Assembly (NCBI GenBank): GCA_941918925.1
Contig: OW799235.1
Coordinates: 40,136,701-40,200,700, forward strand
Reading direction: 5' to 3'
Length of the DNA stretch: 64,000 bases
Source: Phyto melanocephala
Taxonomy: Eukaryota > Arthropoda > Insecta > Diptera > Rhinophoridae
The notes below the pieces were generated by a model. The model was not told where the DNA came from and ran no database searches. It worked only from the letters and a program-made list of their open reading frames with translations. Positions 21,326 to 33,366 of the stretch are shown one piece after another (the first letter of the stretch is position 1; each line of letters begins with the position of its first letter). The position numbers and the translations under genes were made by a program.

Positions 21326-24304
21326 CAGATGGATGGGTGGAAAAACCTTTTTTAATTATGTATGTATAACATAACACACAAAAAAGGAGATGGGAGAAAA
21401 AAGCAATGTGATTCATTAAATAAAGTACAATTACAAAAATGTGCGGACCTTATTTGAATTGACACAGCTCAACTTATATTATTTATAAAGGGACAGCGAA
21501 CTGCAACAGCAACGTATCGTTGTCCTTATTGTTTCATCAGTTTGAGTGAGTGAAAACTTTTAGAAAAATGACTGATGATGCCGATGAAGAAGAATCGATG
21601 GAAATTGACGATGATAATATAATTTGAAAAACAATTAAAAATTTAAAAGATGATGGAAACGGTAAAAAGAGAGCTAAGGAATGCCACAGTGCAATAAACA
21701 TGCCTCTCTTTTTTTGTCCTTTGAAATTACACCAATACGTCTCTGCTTTTAGGACAATGAATAAATGTGCAATGTGCAGATATTACCAATTTTGATGAGA
21801 ATTTTAAGAATATCCAAAAATATCTAATAGTTAGTGGAACATCTCAAACTCTAAAATGCTGATTATACTTGATCATTTGAAAAAGGACATTTCGTTAGTA
21901 AACAACAATGGTTTGGGTTTGTGGTCAGTACAGACCAATAAATGTGTTTACAGAGAATTTTTTAAAATTTTTGTAAAATTTTGCATAAATTTAATTAATG
22001 ATTCATCATATCTTAGCCGTTTAAAGTAATAGTTACTTCTTCTTCACAGCATTTATCGAAACATGCAACAGTTATTTTTGATGTTATTTCTAAAAATATG
22101 TTGTATTAACAGGGAAGCAATTTTTCAGTAGATTATTTCTACGAAAGTTACCAATTAAAAAAAAAAACGTGCCACGATATTTATCTTGCTAGATGGTATG
22201 GTAACAGCGCTTAATTATGATGAAAAATTACGAAAAAGTTAAAATCTACTGATCTTGAAAAAAGGATCAGCTGGAATTTCAATTTAAGCGAACTTTAAAT
22301 GTGCTATTCCTTGCCAACCAAACGCCGCCTTTCCTTTTTATTGACATTATTGGTCAACCTGTTTGTACAACGCTCTTTATGTTATGTTTATTATGACAGA
22401 GCGATAATATATTTCGGCTAATGATAGGTAAACAATTTGCAACGTGTTTACGAAACACATTAGTCAATCATGTTGTATATTTTGACACACAAACTGCAAC
22501 TTATAACACTGGTCTGCAAAAAACTAAAATGTTCTCGCCTTTAAACAAAAACATGTGGCCTATAGATATTTAAACGCGCTTAATTAAAATCCGCTTTTAG
22601 TGTAGGGCTTTGACTTTTTTATGGGCAAGCCTAATATTTCTCCCTAAATTAGGTGGTTAAACTGATACATTTCATCATAACTTGAGAACAATTAGTTCGA
22701 TTTTGACCAATTTATTAGCAAATGGTTAAGTGTTTCGGAGTTATTTAGAAATAATTCATTAAAAAAGAAAAAAAAAACTACAAAATGTGTGGGTTAAATA
22801 TCATTTCTTTTTATTTCTTGCAATTTGTTTCTATGGTTATGGCAACAGTCACCTATAATCAAATACATTGTTGCTGTTTTGTAGGGTTAATGTTATGTCA
22901 CATCTAATATAATTATTAAGTAGAATCAGTTTTACTAGAACATTTTTAATTAAAAAGAAATTGCTTGGTACACTTATATTTTAGTGATATAAACAGATAA
23001 AAAGATAAAAGAAATGTTGCGAGTAATTTCGCTTAAATGGAAAAAGTGTTCTGCAGACAGTTCCAAACAGTTGCAAAAGCATGTATGGGGTTAAAGAATA
23101 CACTTTTAGCTTCGTGATGGAAAGTGAAATCTCTATAATCCTTTCGACGCTAACGAGTTTTTATCCTTTGAAATTGTGATTTAACTAAACTATGGAACCG
23201 GGGCAAACAATTAAAACATCCTAGGTTAAAAAGACTTTAAGACTGTTAGCGTACTAATAAAAAGAAAGAAATTTCAACCCATTACTGATAATTGTTTGCA
23301 GGAAAGCATAATTTAATTCTCATCAGATTAACAAAAACAAACTTTTTCTAAAATAACATAAATATTTATTTCCAGCAGCAAAAAAATGGACTTTTAGTGG
23401 ATAAAATTAATCTTTCAGTCACTGTGCCCCGGCGCTGGCTACTTTAACGATTGATGTAGTCATGTAGCTGAGTAAACTGCTGTCGTCTATGTATGTGTTT
23501 TTAGCATTTAACTTTCCAATTATACCGTTGTTAGGAGGTAAAAATCTTTGAAAAAAAATTGCCCTTAATTGTGGTTTTATTTTGGATTATATTATTACAA
23601 TAAAGTTCAGCAAAGGAGTACATATTTTATTATACTTCCGAGTCTGCTATGAAAAAATATTTTACCAGTAGAGGAAAAAAACACTGTTTTAAGTTCTTAA
23701 AAAAACTTTTTGAAATACGAAAATAACTTAATATTTATTTGAACCTTTTTATTCAATTTATTGTAAGTCATTTATTCTTGCAAAAGTTCGTGTTTCTAAA
23801 TTATTTGCTTTAATAAGGAATTTTTAAAATTGGGTTTTAAAAAAATACAAATTAAAAATATTATCAATAAATTTTGCTGCAAAAAAGTTGTCATTGTTTT
23901 ATTCTTTAAACTAATTGTATTTTGTATTTACCTTATCTCCCACATCCCCTGGAGCATTGGCAATTCATCTTACAGTGTTTATAAATTTATGTATGTACTT
24001 GGGAAATCAATTAAAGATATTTTGCCAACTTTGTGCAAAAGCCCAACATTTTCAGTCACATTTATAGAATATTTGGCTGAGCAGTGCACTTTCATTAAAT
24101 TTTAGGTTTCAAAAAAATTTTGAGAATTCATTGAAATTAAAGCCATTATTCACATGCCCCATCGCGTTGTCACTGTTTATCGTAAAATTAGAGGTTAAAG
24201 GAATTTTTTTGCAATAAATTAGTGTATTTTCGAGTAACAGTGTCTGACATGTTAACAAATCTACGAACTCTAGTGTTAAATAGTATTTCTTTATTAATTT
24301 TAGT
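21326..24304. other. Long stretch without recognised gene
   Basis: Mostly AT-rich. A short coding-like run at 21567-21625 begins MTDDADEEESMEIDDDNII, then hits TGA and continues KTIKNLKDDGNGKKRAKEC. It may be a decayed exon or retrogene scrap, with no family recognised. Elsewhere I find neither TE termini nor domains. Confidence 0.45.
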
Positions 24305-24312
24305 GTACTGAT

Positions 24313-24920
24313 CAGCGTTGCCGTTTTTGGTTATTTATAACCAAAATTGGTTATTTTTTTTGCCAATGTGTAGATGTGTATTTTTTTTCCTTTTTGGTTA
24401 CATTTTTAAAGCCCAAAATTCAGTAGTTTTTAATATGTTTTATTTATAAATCATGTTCTTATATGTACGTTTAACATTGCAATGCTCTCATTTAAGTGAC
24501 AATGTTTAGACAACATTGTTAGCACTTGAAACCCTATTTCCTTTAGCAAATGATCAACTCTGGTGTACGAAAATATACAAGACTGTTTTAAAAAACAAGT
24601 ACAAGTACAAATATTTTTATATTGTATTAAAATTTAAAATAAATAAAAATTTTGTCTGAAAAAAAAAGCTTTTTATTTATTTGTCGTTATTTGTAATAAA
24701 ATTACCTTTAAGTTTTTTTATGTTACTTGATACGTAAGACTTGAATTTTTGGTTTATTTTAAGTTCATAATTCATTCGTAAAGTACAAATATTTTTTATA
24801 TTAAATTGCAAAATAAATTTAAAATAAATCAAATATGTTTAAATTTGGTTACTTTTTTTTTATTTGGTTACTTTTTGAAGTAATTTTGGTTGTTAATTTT
24901 TTTTGGTCGTGGCAACACTG
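24313..24920. mobile_element. hAT-type MITE with perfect 8-bp TSD
   Basis: The left terminus is CAGCGTTGCCG and the right terminus reads CAGTGTTGCCACG on the opposite strand. Both sides carry the identical octamer gtactgat (24305-24312 and 24921-24928). The subterminal zones are rich in 'ttttggtta' on the left and 'tttggttac' on the right. It is 608 bp and non-coding. CAGTGTTGCC-type ends with 8-bp duplications are usual for hAT elements. Confidence 0.85.
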
Positions 24921-25619
24921 GTACTGATTGACTTGTTTGCGTAAGTAAACTCAGGGTACACTTAACTAGGTAGTCTTTATTGATCATATTCATATTCAAA
25001 TGTGAATGAGTGAATCGTTCTGTTTCCCTTGAATTGCATTTTTTAAATTAAAAATAACATAAAGATTTAAACAAAGACCTTAATAATTTAAAATTAGTGT
25101 AGACTTATATACATATGTACCATATGCAAAATTCAAAAGTTATAAAATATTATTTTTTATACCCTTCACCTGTGGTGCACAAGGGTATATATAGCTTTGT
25201 CATTCCGTTTGTAATTTCTACAATTTTCATTTCCGACCCCATAAAGTATATAATTTCTGAAAGCTTCTGAATAGGGGAGTCGATTAAGCCCTGACCGTCT
25301 GAACGTGTGTTAGTTGAAATCAACTTTTAGAAGCAACCATATATTCCTCAGATCTGTGTATGGTATCAATCTTTTGGAAATATCCGGGAATGAATCGCTA
25401 TTGAAATTCAGCACAATTGCCTTATAACTTTCTGAGATACGAGCAAATAACCACGACTGCCTCTGTTTTTTCCCATATTTTTACCACCAAAATTAAAATT
25501 TTTCAGCCATAGAATAATTTATTGGTACCTTTGGTACTATTTGTGGATAAATATGCCTCTAGAGATATTCGTAAAAATTTTGAATAAAGCGGGCTCTAAT
25601 CGGTAAAGTTATAGGCAAA

Positions 25620-27253
25620 ACAAGTAAGAGCGCTATATTCGGCCGTGCCGAATCTTATATACCCTTCACAACGTGTAGTCATGCAATAACAGTAGTTTGT
25701 ATCACCATTCATCCCATATGAAATACGTACATACATATAAAAAACATACATATATAAAAACATCCCATTGTAAAATTATAAATTCACGTATGTATGTTAA
25801 AAAAAAAAAAAAAATTAAAAAAAAATTAAAAAAAAAAAATTAAAAAAAAAATTAAAAAAAAAATTTAAAAAAAATTATTATATATATCTATATATATAAA
25901 AGTGAAACTCTGTGTGTGTGTGTGTGTGTTAGCTATAGACTCCGAAACTGTAAAACCGATCGGGCTCAAACTTTGGTAAGTTGTTGTACACATACCAGGG
26001 AGTGTTTATGGGTGAAAAAAAGTGGGCGGAGCCACGCCCATAAAAAATTAGTTATCAGTTTTAGCTACTTGCACTTGACCGATTTTTCTGAAACTTTGCA
26101 CACATATCGAGCTGTCATGACTAAATAATTTCGTGATAAGAAAAGTGGGCGGGGCCACGCCCCTAAAAAAGTTTTAATTTTGAGGTACTTGCACTGGACC
26201 GATTTTTCTGAAACTTTGCACACATATTGAGCTGTCATGGCTTTATAATTTCGTGATTGAAAAAGTGGGCGGGGCCACGCCCATAAAAAATTAGTTATCA
26301 GTTTTAGCTACTTGCACTGGACCGAATTTTCTGAAACTTTGCAAACATACTGAGCTGTCATGACTTTACACTTTCGTCATTAGAAACGTGGGCAGTGCCA
26401 CGCCTTTAAAAAAAAAGGTATCATTTTGAGGTACTTTCACTGGACCGATTTTTCTGAAACTTTGCACACATATTGACTTGTCATGACTATACAGTTTCGT
26501 ATTTAGAAAAGTGGGCAGTGCCACGCCCATAAAAAAAGGTATCATTTTGAGGTACTTAAACTGGACCGATTTTTCTGAAACTTTGCACACTTATTGAGCT
26601 GTCATGACTATACAGTTTCGTAATTAGAAAAGTGGGCAGTGCCACGCTCATAAAGAAAAAGTTATAGTTTTTAGCCTTGCACTTGATATTCGATTAAAAT
26701 TTAGAATGCGATGAAAATTCATGAAGGGGAGTAGCAACGCGCGCCGGGATTGGCTAGTAATATATATAAAACGAAAAAAAAAAATAAAAAAAATTAAAAA
26801 AAAAAAATTAAAAAAAAAATTTTTTTTGGCTCAGCTGGGATTCGATGCCACGTTTTCTCTAACCAGTATACACGTTTGTATGTATGTATGTTGTTGTTGT
26901 AATGTTGTTTTTGTGAAAAAAAACCGAGGTGGTCGTGGGTTTTTGCTCATATCTCAGTTGATAATGTACCGATGTTTCTGATTTTCAATACCAATCTACT
27001 CCCGAATATTTCTGATATTATAATACCTCACCCGAGTCCAGGCGATGTCGGGGGGCTTCAAAAAGTTGATTTCAACATACACACGGACAGACGGTCAGAC
27101 GGACAGACTGACAGGGCTTAATCGACTCCCCTATTCATAAGCTTTCAGAAAATATATACTTTATGGGGTCGGAAAACAAAATTGTAGAAATTTCACACGG
27201 AATGACAAACCTATATAAGTATACCCTTTTTCACTGTGTGAAGGGTATAAAAA
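25620..27253 (+). mobile_element. Family B element nested in C and hosting a Helitron
   Basis: It starts 'caagtaagagcgctatattc' with the ttcggccgtgccgaa palindrome, 'tatatacccttcacaacgtg' and 'tagtcatgcaataacagtag'. It ends 'cggaatgacaaacctatata', 'cactgtgtgaagggtataaa'. The centre has an A/T low-complexity tract, then 'ggctcagctgggattcgatg'. A complete Helitron sits in the A/T tract at 25887-26757. Confidence 0.8.
25887..26757 (+). mobile_element. Non-autonomous Helitron with about 120-bp tandem units
   Basis: It starts TCtatatatataaaagtgaaa plus a (tg)n run and ends cgcgcgccgggattggCTAG before T. The interior repeats a unit of about 120 bp containing 'accgatttttctgaaacttt', 'gcacacatattgagctgtca' and 'gtgggcggggccacgcccat'. 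The GC palindrome gggc..gccc in each unit is conserved. It is non-coding. Confidence 0.85.
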
Positions 27254-27603
27254 CATTGTTAAACTAATACCAACATGTTTAAAAAACATGTGACATATTA
27301 GGCAACTGCATATTTGCAAAAACTGTTTTATCGACATCTTAAGCTAAAGGAAAACACATGATGGTGAAGGATATTATCAGACTCGGCACGGCCGAATATA
27401 GCACTCTTACTTGTTTAACTTTATTTTAAAACTTAATAAAACTTTCAAAAAAGATTTTAAAATTTCAAATTAAAAGTGTATACAGGAAGGAAGATTTAAA
27501 TATATGTATATGAGAAAAAATGGTTAAATTAAATATTAAAAACAGTTGACATTAATAGCAAGTTTAATTGAATTCGTGATGTTTAAAGTCTGTGAATCAT
27601 TTA

Positions 27604-30600
27604 TTTTTATACCCGCCACCAAAAAAATGGTGGGGGTATATTCATTTTGTCATTCCGTTTGTAACACATCGAAATATCCATTTTAGACCCCATAAAGTAT
27701 ATATATTCTGAATCGGGGTTTGATTTTATGACGATCTAGCTATGTCCGTCCGTCTGTCCGTCTGTCCGTCTGTTGAAAGCACGATAGAGGTCGCACCGAA
27801 AAAGCTAGGGGGCTCAAATTTTGCCACAATCTTTCTTATAGACAAGGTTTGTTTGGTATTGAAAATGGGCTAAATCGGAATATTAGGAAGAGAGTTATAG
27901 CTCGAAAAGCAAGAGTAGGTCGAAAAAACCGTGTCCCTCGAACATCGAATAAAATGGAATTGTGTCCAAACGCATTAACGTCGACTCATGAAACTTCGAA
28001 TATATATTTCCTGAGTAAAAACAATATTTTTCCCCGAAAATTTTCTAAATCTATGCATTAGGAGAGGAGTTATCGATCAAAATGTACGAAAATTTTTACC
28101 GCACAGTGTATTTTTCGGTATATTTAAAAACAAAAACGTCATAAAAGCAACAAAATTTGATGTACGACTCTGAAATTTTGCACACTTTGTTTTTTGGTGA
28201 AACGATTTTTTGTAACGGAAAATCAATGTGTTACGCCCACTTTTACGCCCACCTCCCATATAACGGTTTAACCAAAATTCATATAATTTCTCTATTAATA
28301 TAGATTTTGGAATAATAAAGGACTATATTGAAACATCTAGGTTGTGCTTATTAGAAAAAACGATTTTGACACGCCTACTATAACGCCCACTTTTCACGTT
28401 ATCTACCGTTAATGAAATTTAAAAGCTCATAAAACCGCCAAAATTAGAGGTATGATGATCAAATTTGCTACGTGTATCCCACTAGGCAATGTCATTACTG
28501 TGCTAGAAAATAAAGGCGCCACGCCCACTTTTACGCCCACCTCCCATATAACGTTTTAACTAAAATTCATATAATTTCTCTATTAATAAAGATTTTGGAA
28601 TAATAAAGGCCTATATTGAAACACCTCAGTTATACTCATTCGCAAAAATAACTTTGACACGCCTACTATAACGCCCACTTTTCACGTTATCTACCGTTAA
28701 TGAAATTTAAAAGCTCATAAAACCGCTCAAATTAGAGGTATGATGATAAATTTTGCTACGTCTATCCCCCTAGGCAATTTCATTACTATGCCAAAAAATT
28801 AAGGAGCCACGCCCACTTTTACGCCCACCTCCCATATAACGTTTTACCTAAAATTCATATAATTTCTCTATTAATAAAGATTTTGGAAAAATAAAGGACT
28901 ATATTGAAACACCTAAGTTGTACTCATTAGCAAATACAACTTTGACACGCCTGCTATAACGCCCAATTTCACTTTTGAATTGTGTGCAGACGCATAAACG
29001 TAGTCATGAAACTTCGAATATATATTTATCGAGTCAAAAGAATATTTTTCCCTGAAAATCGCTTAAATCTATGAATTAGTAAAAGAGTTATAGATAAAAA
29101 TGTACGAAAATTTATACCGCACAGTGTATATTTCAAATTTAAAACGTAATAAAACTGACAAAACTATATGTACGATTCTGAAATTTTGCAAACATGGCTT
29201 TTTGGTCAAAGTCTTCGTTATAACGGAAAATAGATGTGCCACGCACACTTTTTTCCTTAAATTTTTATTAAAATATATTAGTCATATATATTAGCATTTA
29301 TTCATCTTACACTGCGCCATTTAATGTACTGTAGCCAAATATAAGATAAAGATGATAAGATAGATGACTCTACTAGCAACTACTAGATGGCATGCTAACA
29401 ACTTATGCTTATGTTCTCCTGAAGTTATGCTCTATTAAAAATGGGAATTTAGGAAAATTTTGACCTAAGTAAAAAAAAATTATCTCTAAACATTATAAAC
29501 AATTTATTTTCATGTACTAATGGCTAACAAATTTTAAAATTATACAAAACTTATTTCGTTTGAAAATCTTTCAAAAGCAAATTATAGAAGTTTAAAAATC
29601 AAAATCTTACTAATAAATTTCCCGTTTTAGAAAAATGCTGAGAATGTATATTTTAAATCACCCTGTGGCCCTTAAAATTTAACCTTAAATTCACTTTCTT
29701 CCTTTAAAATTCATGTAAATTCTCTATGAATAAAGATTTTGGAATACAAAAGGACTATATTGAAATATCTAAGTTATGTTTATTAGCAGAAACTTTATTG
29801 ACACGCGTATTTTAACGGCCACTTTCATTGAAAGACTAAATTTACGAAAACATTTTACTAGCATACCGAAGTTATGATGGGCGGTTTAATTTTAAGGGAC
29901 TATGTTGATTTTGAATAAAATTATTATGAAATTATTATCATTTATTTTTATAATGATAATATTTGTATGCTTCAATTATGTATGGAACAAAATATCGGCC
30001 AAATGGCCCCCCAACCTAGGCGGCACACCACGATCCGATAGTCCAAATTTTCAATGACACTGTTGATGCTCGATTGTTGGGCACGATGATGAGTCGAGGT
30101 TGCTTGCTCTTTTGCCACGTTATCGTGAAAAACAGCAATGTTTCCCATTCAACGATTAAGATGGCATTCACAGATGTTTTCACATTTCACACAGACCTGC
30201 TTTGCAGACATTTAAATATTTTTTACAATTCTCACGATTGTGGACGAATTCGAACGATTATGTTGACCAAAAGAATCACGAAGTGCACAAAATGCATTTT
30301 GATTTTAACGCCGATTTTTATAGGAATCTTTAATATTTAAAAGCGTTGCTCGATTGCGTATCTTTCCACGGTTCAAATTGAGTTAGTCTGAGATTGAGAA
30401 ATGTCAAATGAAATACAAGAAAAAAGTTGAAGTTTAGATGTGGTTCACCTTAAACATGGGCCCTTAAAATTTAACCACCCTCTACAAAGAAAGTGATACA
30501 TATTTTATTATAAAGAGATTATTCTATAGCGAATAACAAAATAATAAATATTGTGCTTTAAATGTACACAAAATTGGTGGTGGGTATAAAAGATTCGGCA

Positions 30601-30626
30601 CAGCCGAATATAGTGCTCTTACTTGT
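27604..30626 (-). mobile_element. Family A element, near full length, inverted
   Basis: The left edge is 'ttttatacccgccaccaaaa' with 'accccataaagtatatatat' and 'gtccgtctgtccgtctgtcc'. The right edge is 'ggtggtgggtataaaagatt', cggcacagccgaa, 'cttacttgt'. It contains at least three units of about 290 bp (28225-28980), a block 'gataagatagatgactctac' shared with the 14855 copy, and the transposase remnant (29976-30369). At 3.0 kb it is the longest copy here. Confidence 0.8.
29976..30369 (-). pseudogene. Transposase remnant in family A copy
   Basis: This is the reverse-oriented equivalent of the 15112-15506 remnant: FYK.GR, HNRSNS, RIVKNI-stop, a deletion, then VIENLDYRI and GGHLADILFHT-stop. Stop and deletion match the other copies. 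Confidence 0.5.
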
Positions 30627-30644
30627 TTTTTATTGCTTTACCGT

Positions 30645-30672
30645 AATGTCGTACGCTGTTGCGTACGACATT
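30645..30672. repeat. 12-bp perfect hairpin with 4-nt loop
   Basis: aatgtcgtacgc (30645-30656), loop tgtt, gcgtacgacatt (30661-30672). It lies in the short gap between two family A copies. The stem has 50% G+C, well above its surroundings. Confidence 0.8.
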
Positions 30673-30698
30673 GAAATCGCACATTTGTTATCAGTGAG

Positions 30699-31503
30699 TC
30701 GATACCCACCCCACCAATTTTGTGCGCTTTTATAGCAAAACATTTATTATTTTGTTATTAACAGTAATCGCTATGAAATAGTCTCTTTATTCCAACATAT
30801 GTATCGCTTTCATTTTACAACTAAGATATGCTTTAAAAATATTTGTGTAAATTTAGTCTTTCAATAAAAGTGGGCGTTAAAGTAGTAGAGTTATGAAATT
30901 TTGAATGTATATTTTCTGATTTAAAAAATATATATTTTTCCCTGAAAATTGCTTTAATTCATGCATTAGAAATGGAGTAATAGATCACAATGTAGAATGG
31001 ACTCTATGTTGAGATATCTGAGTTGAATTTATTAGCAGAAACTAATTTGACACGCCTACTTTAATGCCCACTTTTCACGTAGTCTTTTGTTAATAAGATT
31101 CAAAAGCTCATAAAACCGACAAAATCAGAGGTATGGCAATGAAATTTCGTACATATATTGTTTTCTAGTCAATGTCCTTATTATGCCAGAAAATTTAGGT
31201 GACACGCCTACTTTTACGCCTACCTCGCATATAGCGAGACCAAGTTTTTGGGAGAGTAAAGGACTATATTAAAATATCTAAGTTGTATTTATTACCAGTA
31301 ACTATATTGACACGAATACTTTTACACCGACTTTCATTGAAAGACTAAATTTATGAAAATATGAAAGTTATACAAAGGAAATGATTCATATTTTAGTATA
31401 AATAGATTATTCCATAGCGATTACTGTTAATAAAAAAATAATAAATTTTGTGCTATAAAAGTACACAAAATTGTAGGTGGATATTAAAAATTCGGCACAG
31501 CCA
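30699..31503. mobile_element. Old family A fold-back copy (both ends of the same type)
   Basis: The left end reads 'acccaccccaccaattttgt' and 'aacagtaatcgctatgaaat'. The right end is its inverse: 'ccatagcgattactgttaat', 'gtacacaaaattgtaggtgg', 'attcggcacagcc'. Left inner sequence is in plus family A orientation and right inner sequence is in minus orientation. It is more diverged than the neighbouring A copies. Confidence 0.6.
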
Positions 31504-32085
31504 TCATCATCTACACACAAATCACTGTTCAAGCACACACAATTTGAATCAAGACCAATTATTTGTTTGTTTTGGTACACACATATGGATAGTGCTTGTA
31601 TTACTTACATCTTCAGAATACTTTTCAAGGCATGTAGTAGTATTTGCAAAAATATGTTTTATGTGTGACACCGACAAATTAAGACTTCTTGTTTTTCCAT
31701 CAATCCCAGATGGTGTAACACATACAATAAAATTTTTACAAAACATGCAAAAATGCTTGCTGAGTATAAGAATTAATTCAAACAGATTACAAGTATGTCG
31801 CCACATGTTTTATTCTACATTGGAATTGAGCAAGAAGATGGTTCGTAATTGGATTAATAAAAGAGGAAATAGTTACAAAAGGCTTTAAACCTGCACACCC
31901 AAGTTAAAAGAAACAGAGTAATTGGTGAGCAAAATAAATAAAAACGCCAATTTCTTCGTAAATGGCTAGATGAACTTCCAAAAATGGATTCAAACTATTG
32001 TAGAAAGAGAACCTAAAAGTTGTTTTTTCTCCTATCATGCTTTATTCAGACGAATGTAATTTAAAATAAGAAAAAACAAAATCAT
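31504..32085 (+). pseudogene. Possible transposon-derived coding remnant
   Basis: An open frame to 31888 contains FAKICFMCDTDKLRLLVFPS and ELSKKMVRNWINKRG. After a frame change, FLRKWLDELPKMDSNYCRKR follows (about 31955-32015). The pair '..S.K.VR..I.K.G' then 'LP+..S+Y.R' recalls a multicopy, uncharacterised insect protein family probably derived from a DDE transposon. That is recollection only. A stop and a frameshift indicate a broken copy. Confidence 0.35.
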
Positions 32086-32829
32086 ATCCCATTACTATAG
32101 GTCTTTAAAGAACTAAATTTATTTATTTTTTTTTCAAACAAGAAAAGATGAGTGCGATGCTTACGTTTCATATAGAGCCTATCTCACGAAGAGAGCCTAT
32201 CTTACAGAGATCAAATAGAGAAAAAAGTGAGAAGTGCAATGATTTGTATGCATATGCAAAACAAGTGGCTTATAAAGTTATGTATGAGATGAAACAGTTG
32301 GAAATTTCGTGGCTTTAGTTCTTTCAACGTGCAATTTCCATGCTAGTTCGCCAAACATTCACCACGTCAACATTAGCGGAAATCACCCTTCGATGTAAAC
32401 AGATCGTGCAAATGTTGCAGATCTTGCAAGTCTAGCATGTATTCTATTGCAAACGTCGCTTTTGTAAGATTCAAACTGTTTTAAGTATTGGAAATAAGTG
32501 TTTGTGTGGGAAATGTGTGGGGTGTGCGAATGGTTCCATTTCCTTTGCTAGCGATACAACTTAGTTATAATTATTCATTCCCTCCGATTGTCATAATTTT
32601 TATGATAATTGAGTAGTTAAGAGTGTGATCTTGTATGCGTCACCCATCTGGTCTGGAGCTCTTTAGTTAAAGGCTTACAGGGGTATTATAAGCCCTGTGT
32701 ATAGACTCGCTGCTTTGCGAGTTATGATGAAATGATGCCAATAGATCTTCAGATCAGAAGCTTCTTAGACATTGTAGCGATTGCTGAGTGTTAGAGGCGA
32801 TGGTCCATGTCATGCTTGAAGATGGACGT
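32086..32829. other. Moderately complex non-repeat stretch, no gene recognised
   Basis: This interval is less AT-biased than average (for example 32330-32460 and 32640-32800). It lacks the repeat cores seen elsewhere. No conserved protein is visible in any frame. Confidence 0.45.
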
Positions 32830-33366
32830 AAACAAAAAGCTACAAATAACATTATTTTGACAGAGTTTTATTAATTTTAGGTTTTTCCAACACATCCTAT
32901 TTAATTAGTGTTGTGTTTGTTTTAATGCAATTAAAAAGTCATTTCACTTTTATTTCTTACTAGCCAAACCCGGCGCGCGTTGCTACGCCCCTTAATGAAT
33001 AGAAATGCATTTTGAATTTAATTGAATATCAAGTGCAAAAACCTAAAAATTATAATTTTTTTATGGGCGTGGCCCTGCTCACTTTTCTAATCACGAAATT
33101 GTAAAGTCATAACAGCTCAATATGTGTGCAAAGTTTCAGAAGAATCGGACCAGTGCAAGTACCTCAAAATTATAATTGTTTTTATGGGCGTGGCCCTGCC
33201 CACTTTTCTAACCACGAAATTGTAAAGTCATAACAGCTCAATATGTGTGCAAAGTTTCAGAATAATCGGTCCAGTGCAAGTACCTCAAAATAATACCTAT
33301 TTTTTATGGGCGTGGCCCTGCCCACTTTTCTAATCACGAAATTATAAAGTCATGACAGCCCAATAT
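32830..33366 (-). mobile_element. 5'-truncated Helitron plus duplicated 3' flank
   Basis: 32960-33366 is a minus-strand Helitron: CTAG at 32960-32963, then the complement of the cgcgcgccgggt box and about 121-bp units 'ttatgggcgtggccctgccc'. It stops abruptly at about 33366 without the TC end. The 125 bp to its left (32835-32959, 'gctacaaataacattatttt') is also present beside the Helitron at 41960. Confidence 0.75.

Larger units (their letters stand above)
25155..27414 (-). mobile_element. Family C element split by a nested family B element
   Basis: The left edge is 'tttttatacccttcacctgt' with 'ccccataaagtatataattt'. The right edge is 'ggtgaaggatattatcagac', ctcggcacggccgaa, then 'cactcttacttgt'. 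The two halves (25155-25619 and 27254-27414) flank a complete family B element in the opposite orientation. The first half contains 'gaatcgctattgaaattcag' and 'aagttataggcaaaa', shared with other C copies. Confidence 0.75.

Noticed and set aside
23830..24105. 91-codon plus frame with hydrophobic start
   Set aside because: Composition is what AT-rich DNA gives by chance. No recognisable family or splice context.
25887..26757. CRISPR-like or satellite array
   Set aside because: Regular units of about 120 bp lie wholly within Helitron ends (TC...CTAG) and vary along their length. There are no spacers.
26820..26850. tRNA-like B box in 'ggctcagctgggattcgatg' of family B
   Set aside because: Resembles ggttcgannc loosely, but no A box or tRNA fold is present and it recurs only as part of family B.
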